Assembly: GCA_947172415.1 (NCBI GenBank)
Contig: OX359189.1
Coordinates: 704,501-768,500, forward strand
Length of the DNA: 64,000 nt
From: Chondrosia reniformis
Lineage: Eukaryota > Porifera > Demospongiae > Chondrillida > Chondrillidae
Direction: 5' to 3'
Within the stretch, counting starts at the first letter, position 1, and the number at the start of each line of letters is the position of its first letter. The translations under genes and the position numbers were made by a program. Positions 59,770-64,000 of this stretch are shown piece after piece. The notes beneath the pieces are model-generated. The model was not told the DNA's origin. It did no database searches and saw only the letters and a program-made list of their open reading frames with translations.

Positions 59770-60316
59770 CAATTTTGAACATGTAGGTCCTTTTGGAAAC
59801 CATGCACCAATATCATACTTCAAATGTGCCAGGCGTACATCTCAAACGTTTTGTATTAGCAAGCCCTAAGCATCTCCCCACATTGTTAACTACCCTTACT
59901 TAATAGTGGAACCTGTAATATTCCCTGATGTGCAGTTTATTTCTCGTTTCCTTTCTCCATGTTATTTTTGTCATTTGTAAACTTCACACTTATGCATGCC
60001 TCTTTTGATTATATATTTAATTCATGTAATCTGCGAATGTATAATAATTTTGCTAAGCGGAAACGGTCCAGTTTTTAACATTGTATACTCCCGAACGCAA
60101 TGGAATGTATATTGTTAAAATGCGCCCGCAAACTTTCAACGCAATTTATAAGTAACAGTAGTAATTCTGCATGTATAGACAGTTTCGCGGCAATTGAAGG
60201 AATTAGTATACTCCTCTAGATAATTTAAACGATCCACGCACTACTGCTGTACACCTATCGACTGGAATGATCTACCAGTACCTGTTAATTTGTCACGACG
60301 GGATTCCTTGCTAAAG

Positions 60317-63300
60317 ATGGCCTTGCGGCTGATTCGCGTTGCAGTTGTAGGGGCTCCGAAAGGAATTTTTGTAAGCAACACGAAGGTCGTTCAAGGAGTA
60401 GGAAAGTCCTGTTTTTGCAATAGATTCGTCAACTCGGAGCGCTATCGAGAGGATCACCGCTCTAATATAACAGGTCAAGAGTGGCAAGGTGCGGTTGTAT
60501 CACAAGAACATAACTTATACTGGGGCGCAGTTACAAAGTTCCATCCATTTTCGGGAAGAATACGCTTTCAGGTCATTGAATACACCGAGTTTGTCGATAG
60601 GAAAAGCGGAATAATATTCCCATTTGAAGTCGATTACATACGACGTGTTTGTCACCCTGCAATAGGGAACTGCAAGTCTTTTGAATACAGACCCGAGAAT
60701 TATATCAACAGCAAAGTAGCCTATCAAGTCAATCTTGACGAAGAGGAAATATCGCCAGAGGAACGAAACCCGTTTAGCAGACGTAGAAGCTCCAGTGTAA
60801 CGCATCAGGCTCTTTATCCCGAAGACGGAAAATCCGGCGTTTGGGGATACATCTGTGTGTATGATCCCACTATACCGTCCGCAGACGGAGGATTACAGCG
60901 TCAGATTGATTTCCTACGCCATCTAATTGTTGAAATCGGTAAGCTAAAGAAACCGATCGTAATAGTTTGCAGCAAGTGTGATCATCCAGACGCCACTAAG
61001 CAGAATATAAAAATAGGAAAGACCGAGCTAGCTAAGAAAAGAAATATTCCATTTATCGAAATTAGCTCTCGAGAGAATGTCAACGTAGAAGAGGCATTCT
61101 TCAGTCTAGTAATGAGCACGAGGAGAAGAAAAACGATTGGACTACCGAATCGGACGACAAGTTCCCAAGTTGACATCCCTACTTACCAAGAAGTCAATCT
61201 CATTCGTCACAAGGAGTTAAAGATGGCTAAGAATAGGTTTAAGGAACTCTTAAAAGCAAGAGTGACAATATTTGGAACCTATTGGGAAGAGATCCAGCCA
61301 CAACTGGAAAAGGAACCAGAATATAAAGCACTGTTAAACTTGGAGGATGTAGAATTGCTTCGCAAGATGTTTTGCAATCATCTCATGGAACTGAAGCTAG
61401 GAGAAGTGAATCAAAGATTTGCACAGTTGCATAGTGGGGTTTCGAATGGAGATGACCAGGAAGAGAAAATCCTAGGAGAGAAAATGAAATATAGTCAGTC
61501 TTTTTTAAAAGAAGCTATAGCCAGTCATCCAGATTTAGAGTGAGTCTCCTATTTAGATTTAGAATGAGTCCAGTTATATATGTTTCTCTAAGTGCACAAG
61601 TAGGATCTTATGGTCAAATGTCAACCTGATAAATATCCTGTTTAAGTTCTGTCGTGTATACTCATGCATGCATGATATGCATGAGTATATACATTCAGTG
61701 TGTTCTGCCTGACTTCAAAGCATCATTATAGTTTCTGTATATCATATGGCTTGAAAGCATACCAGTTCAATGTTTGGTGAGACATAGAGACTGTTTTGAA
61801 GCCCTGTTTTCAATCTTATGGTTGCCTTCCTGATCTAACACAAAAGTTATGACAATTGAAATTAAACCTTAGAGCTGCACTACATACAGAGCTATATATA
61901 GGGACTTCAGAAGACTGAGAAACACTCAATTAAGAGTGAATTTCCCATGAATTTAGAAGCATCCTATATGGCACTGTGGAGAAAGAGAAGGAGAGAAGAA
62001 TAATATAGTATCCTCATTCAATGTTCAGCATGCATGTGATGTGTATAGTTCAATAGTCCTGTATATACATACACATAGATGTTGATAATTTACATGTAAT
62101 AACAAAAGCCCTGGTATGTGTGTACACTAATATGCATGGCATGCACTGAATGTTCCCTGTAAGCTATAATCCTCGCTCCAAACATGCTACAGTAAATGAG
62201 TGTGGCTGGGAATTTATAACTGAAAGGTGTTCATTAAGTTAGTCCTTATAGTGGACTTGTTCATTGGTGCTGATTAACACAGTCTTTCAATGATGATTGC
62301 TACTAAAGCAAATCAAATATCTTTGTGGTGTGTATGTACTTGATTATGTACAAATGTACACACTAGTTTTGTTCTCTCAAGCATTGTGGAGGCATCTGAC
62401 CATTAATTATAAAACAATTGCCTTCTTTCCCCAGTTATGTTGTTAGGAGATTGAGTTTAGACAATCATTCAGTCCCTAATATTGTTTGTCATGCCTCACT
62501 TATTCCTTAGAGGAAATGACTTCACCCGACTTCTTGTTAGTCGTAATCATCTGAACAATATTTTAAATTTACAAAAAGCTGTTTTAAAACTATCCCCCTG
62601 CAGTAGAATCTGGTTTGTGGTTAGCAAAATATGTACATACGTATACGTAGATGGGAATTTGAAATTAAAAGAGTTTTTGAATTTAAACCTTGTTATCAAG
62701 GTTGCTGTATGTAGTGGTGATCCAAATCATACAATGTTTTTGAATTCGGTACAATATACAAATTTGTAATACATGCATCATTCTAATCACATACAGTGGA
62801 ACTTTCCTAATACGGTCACCTATACTGGACCTAATTTGACAGGTGACTGGAATATCAGGGTTTAATAGTTTATAAAAGTAATACCGTGTGAATGTTTGGG
62901 ACTCAGTTTAAGTGGCCACTTAATGTAAGCAAGTGACAAGAGAGAGATGAGCCTTCCTACATGTACGTACATAGTCTGGTCACTATTCCTACACAGCCAA
63001 TCACAATGTGTTTCCTCCTATCTTACAAAATCTACTAGCACTCCTACCACTCTCTCCTACAAGCCCCTCCTACCACTCTCTCCTACAAGCCCCTCCTACC
63101 GCTCTCTCCTACAAGCCCCTCCTACCGCTCTCTCCTACAAGCCCCTTCTTAATATACGTATATCATTCCTTCTTCGTACATGAGTAAAAATACTTGCCTA
63201 TAATATTTTGTTCTTCCAATATTTTGGTCGCTTAGCTGCAATTCAGCTGAAGTCTAAATAGACTCTTATTTTACCAAGATAGGATATATTCATTTATTTT

Positions 63301-64000
63301 TGATATACATAGAGTGGACTCCACCTAATTATATGATGCATAATCCTCTTATTTGCAAATTATCAGGAACCAATACATTATTTATACAGAAAAGAACTCT
63401 TTTGCTAATTGTCTCAGTTCTGAGGCTATGTAATTAAGAGGAATCCATTGCATTAATTGAGGAAATATAGTAATTAGCTAGTATTCTCATGAAACGTGAT
63501 CATTAGTTGTGTTACTATAGCCAACATGCCTAATTTACAATGTACCTGACTCCAATAGTCACTTCACAATTTACATAATCACTCTAATAACTTGTCCTTA
63601 AGCAAATGTTGTCCCATTCTGTAACCTCACTACTTGTGCTTGTAGGCCCACATCAGTGGTATCTGGAAATATACACGTACACTGTACATGAAGTTAGATC
63701 TTCCTCTTGAGGCTAAGAATTACATATACGTAGCTATACAGGACTGGTAATCTGTCCTCGTCACACAAGACTACTGTAAGTAGGTGCTCTATGGAATAAC
63801 TGAAAAGTGGCCTTTTCAAGTGTCAAAATGTTGGGACAATCTAACTTGTATATTATGCAACATGTATGAATGTACGTATAATGCACATGTATATTAAAAT
63901 ATTATCTTCAAGTGTTTCAAACATGCACGTCCCATGCAGCATAGTGTATACGTACACATCTTCAAGTCATGACCTCAAGAACCTTTCCTACTGAACTACA
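60317..64000 (+). CDS. p190-like copy 3: GTPase/FF exon, tail exon beyond the window
   Basis: Exon 1 is 60317-61539. It starts MALRLIRVAVVGAP with a good context (AAGATGG) and ends in phase 2 at the same place as the other copies (SHPDLE). It is an intact p190-type GTPase: P-loop QGVGKSCFCNRFVNSE with an insert ahead of it, HNLYWGAVTKF, VIEYTEFVDR, G4-like SKCD, G5-like IEISSRENVNVEEAFFSLV. The FF region (RFKELLKARVTIFGTYWEEI, EYKALLNLEDVELLRKMFCN) follows. The G4 motif is SKCD, against canonical NKxD or TKxD, so nucleotide affinity may be altered. No tail exon lies in the remaining 2.4 kb. By analogy it should lie to the right of base 64000. The upstream TTG reading at 60290 is not a start. 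Confidence 0.8.
61655..61693. repeat. Short palindromic hairpin in copy 3 intron
   Basis: The arms GTATACTCATGCAT and ATGCATGAGTATATAC are inverted copies around a 7-base loop, with one extra TA in the second arm. No known function. Confidence 0.7.
63041..63147. repeat. 26-bp tandem repeat, about four copies
   Basis: Pyrimidine-rich units (CTCCTACCACTCTCTCCTAC plus AAGCCC, with A/G variation) in the copy 3 intron. Confidence 0.93.

Larger units (their letters stand above)
61540..64000. other. First intron of p190-like copy 3 (partial)
   Basis: The intron opens with about 50 bp nearly identical to the copy 2 intron (GTGAGTCTCCTATTTAGATT), then diverges. It is AT-rich without coding exons that I can support. 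Confidence 0.5.

Noticed and set aside
60290..60316. Upstream start for p190-like copy 3 at 60290
   Set aside because: The codon is TTG. The ATG at 60317 (AAGATGG) starts the GTPase fold directly.

Overview
The window is nuclear DNA from an animal with a compact, AT-rich genome. Every gene I could identify belongs to an animal or broadly eukaryotic family. The introns are short GT-AG introns, several neighbouring genes share start or stop regions, and the non-coding DNA is full of minisatellites. I infer an early-branching animal, most likely a demosponge of the Amphimedon type. That is a judgement from gene style, not proof.

Layout. 1-5996 (-): a TEX11/SPO22-like meiotic TPR gene that runs off the left edge. 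5997-10236: gene-poor DNA with one unrecognised coding-like patch. 10237-14408 (-): a ten-exon leucine-rich-repeat protein whose start is a strong N-myristoylation signal. 14689-16563 (-): ZNHIT6/BCD1, a box C/D snoRNP assembly factor. 16731-18666 (+): a rhodanese (thiosulfate/mercaptopyruvate sulfurtransferase). 19146-27629 (-): MMS22L, a replication-fork repair factor in 24 exons, with a 2.2 kb 25-bp minisatellite in one intron. 27660-28661 (+) and 28646-29596 (-): two intronless RING/TRAF-zinc-finger paralogues whose last codons overlap on opposite strands. 29632-40947 (+): MAP3K4 in 20 exons. 41564-46449 (+): akirin. 46791-64000 (+): three tandem genes that join a p190RhoGAP-like GTPase/FF N-terminus to a proline- and tyrosine-motif-rich tail and show no RhoGAP domain; the third runs off the right edge.

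The spliced models of the LRR gene, ZNHIT6, rhodanese, MMS22L, MAP3K4, akirin and the first p190-like gene were assembled exon by exon. Each adds up to a whole number of codons with consistent splice phases, which is the main support for their boundaries.

The most unusual items are the GTPase-FF-docking-tail gene array, in which the middle copy has lost its GTPase domain but kept its FF frame; the 16-bp overlap in which both strands encode the same C-terminal QTIV-stop, a class I PDZ ligand; and repeated TCACGTGA palindromes in three very short head-to-head promoters.
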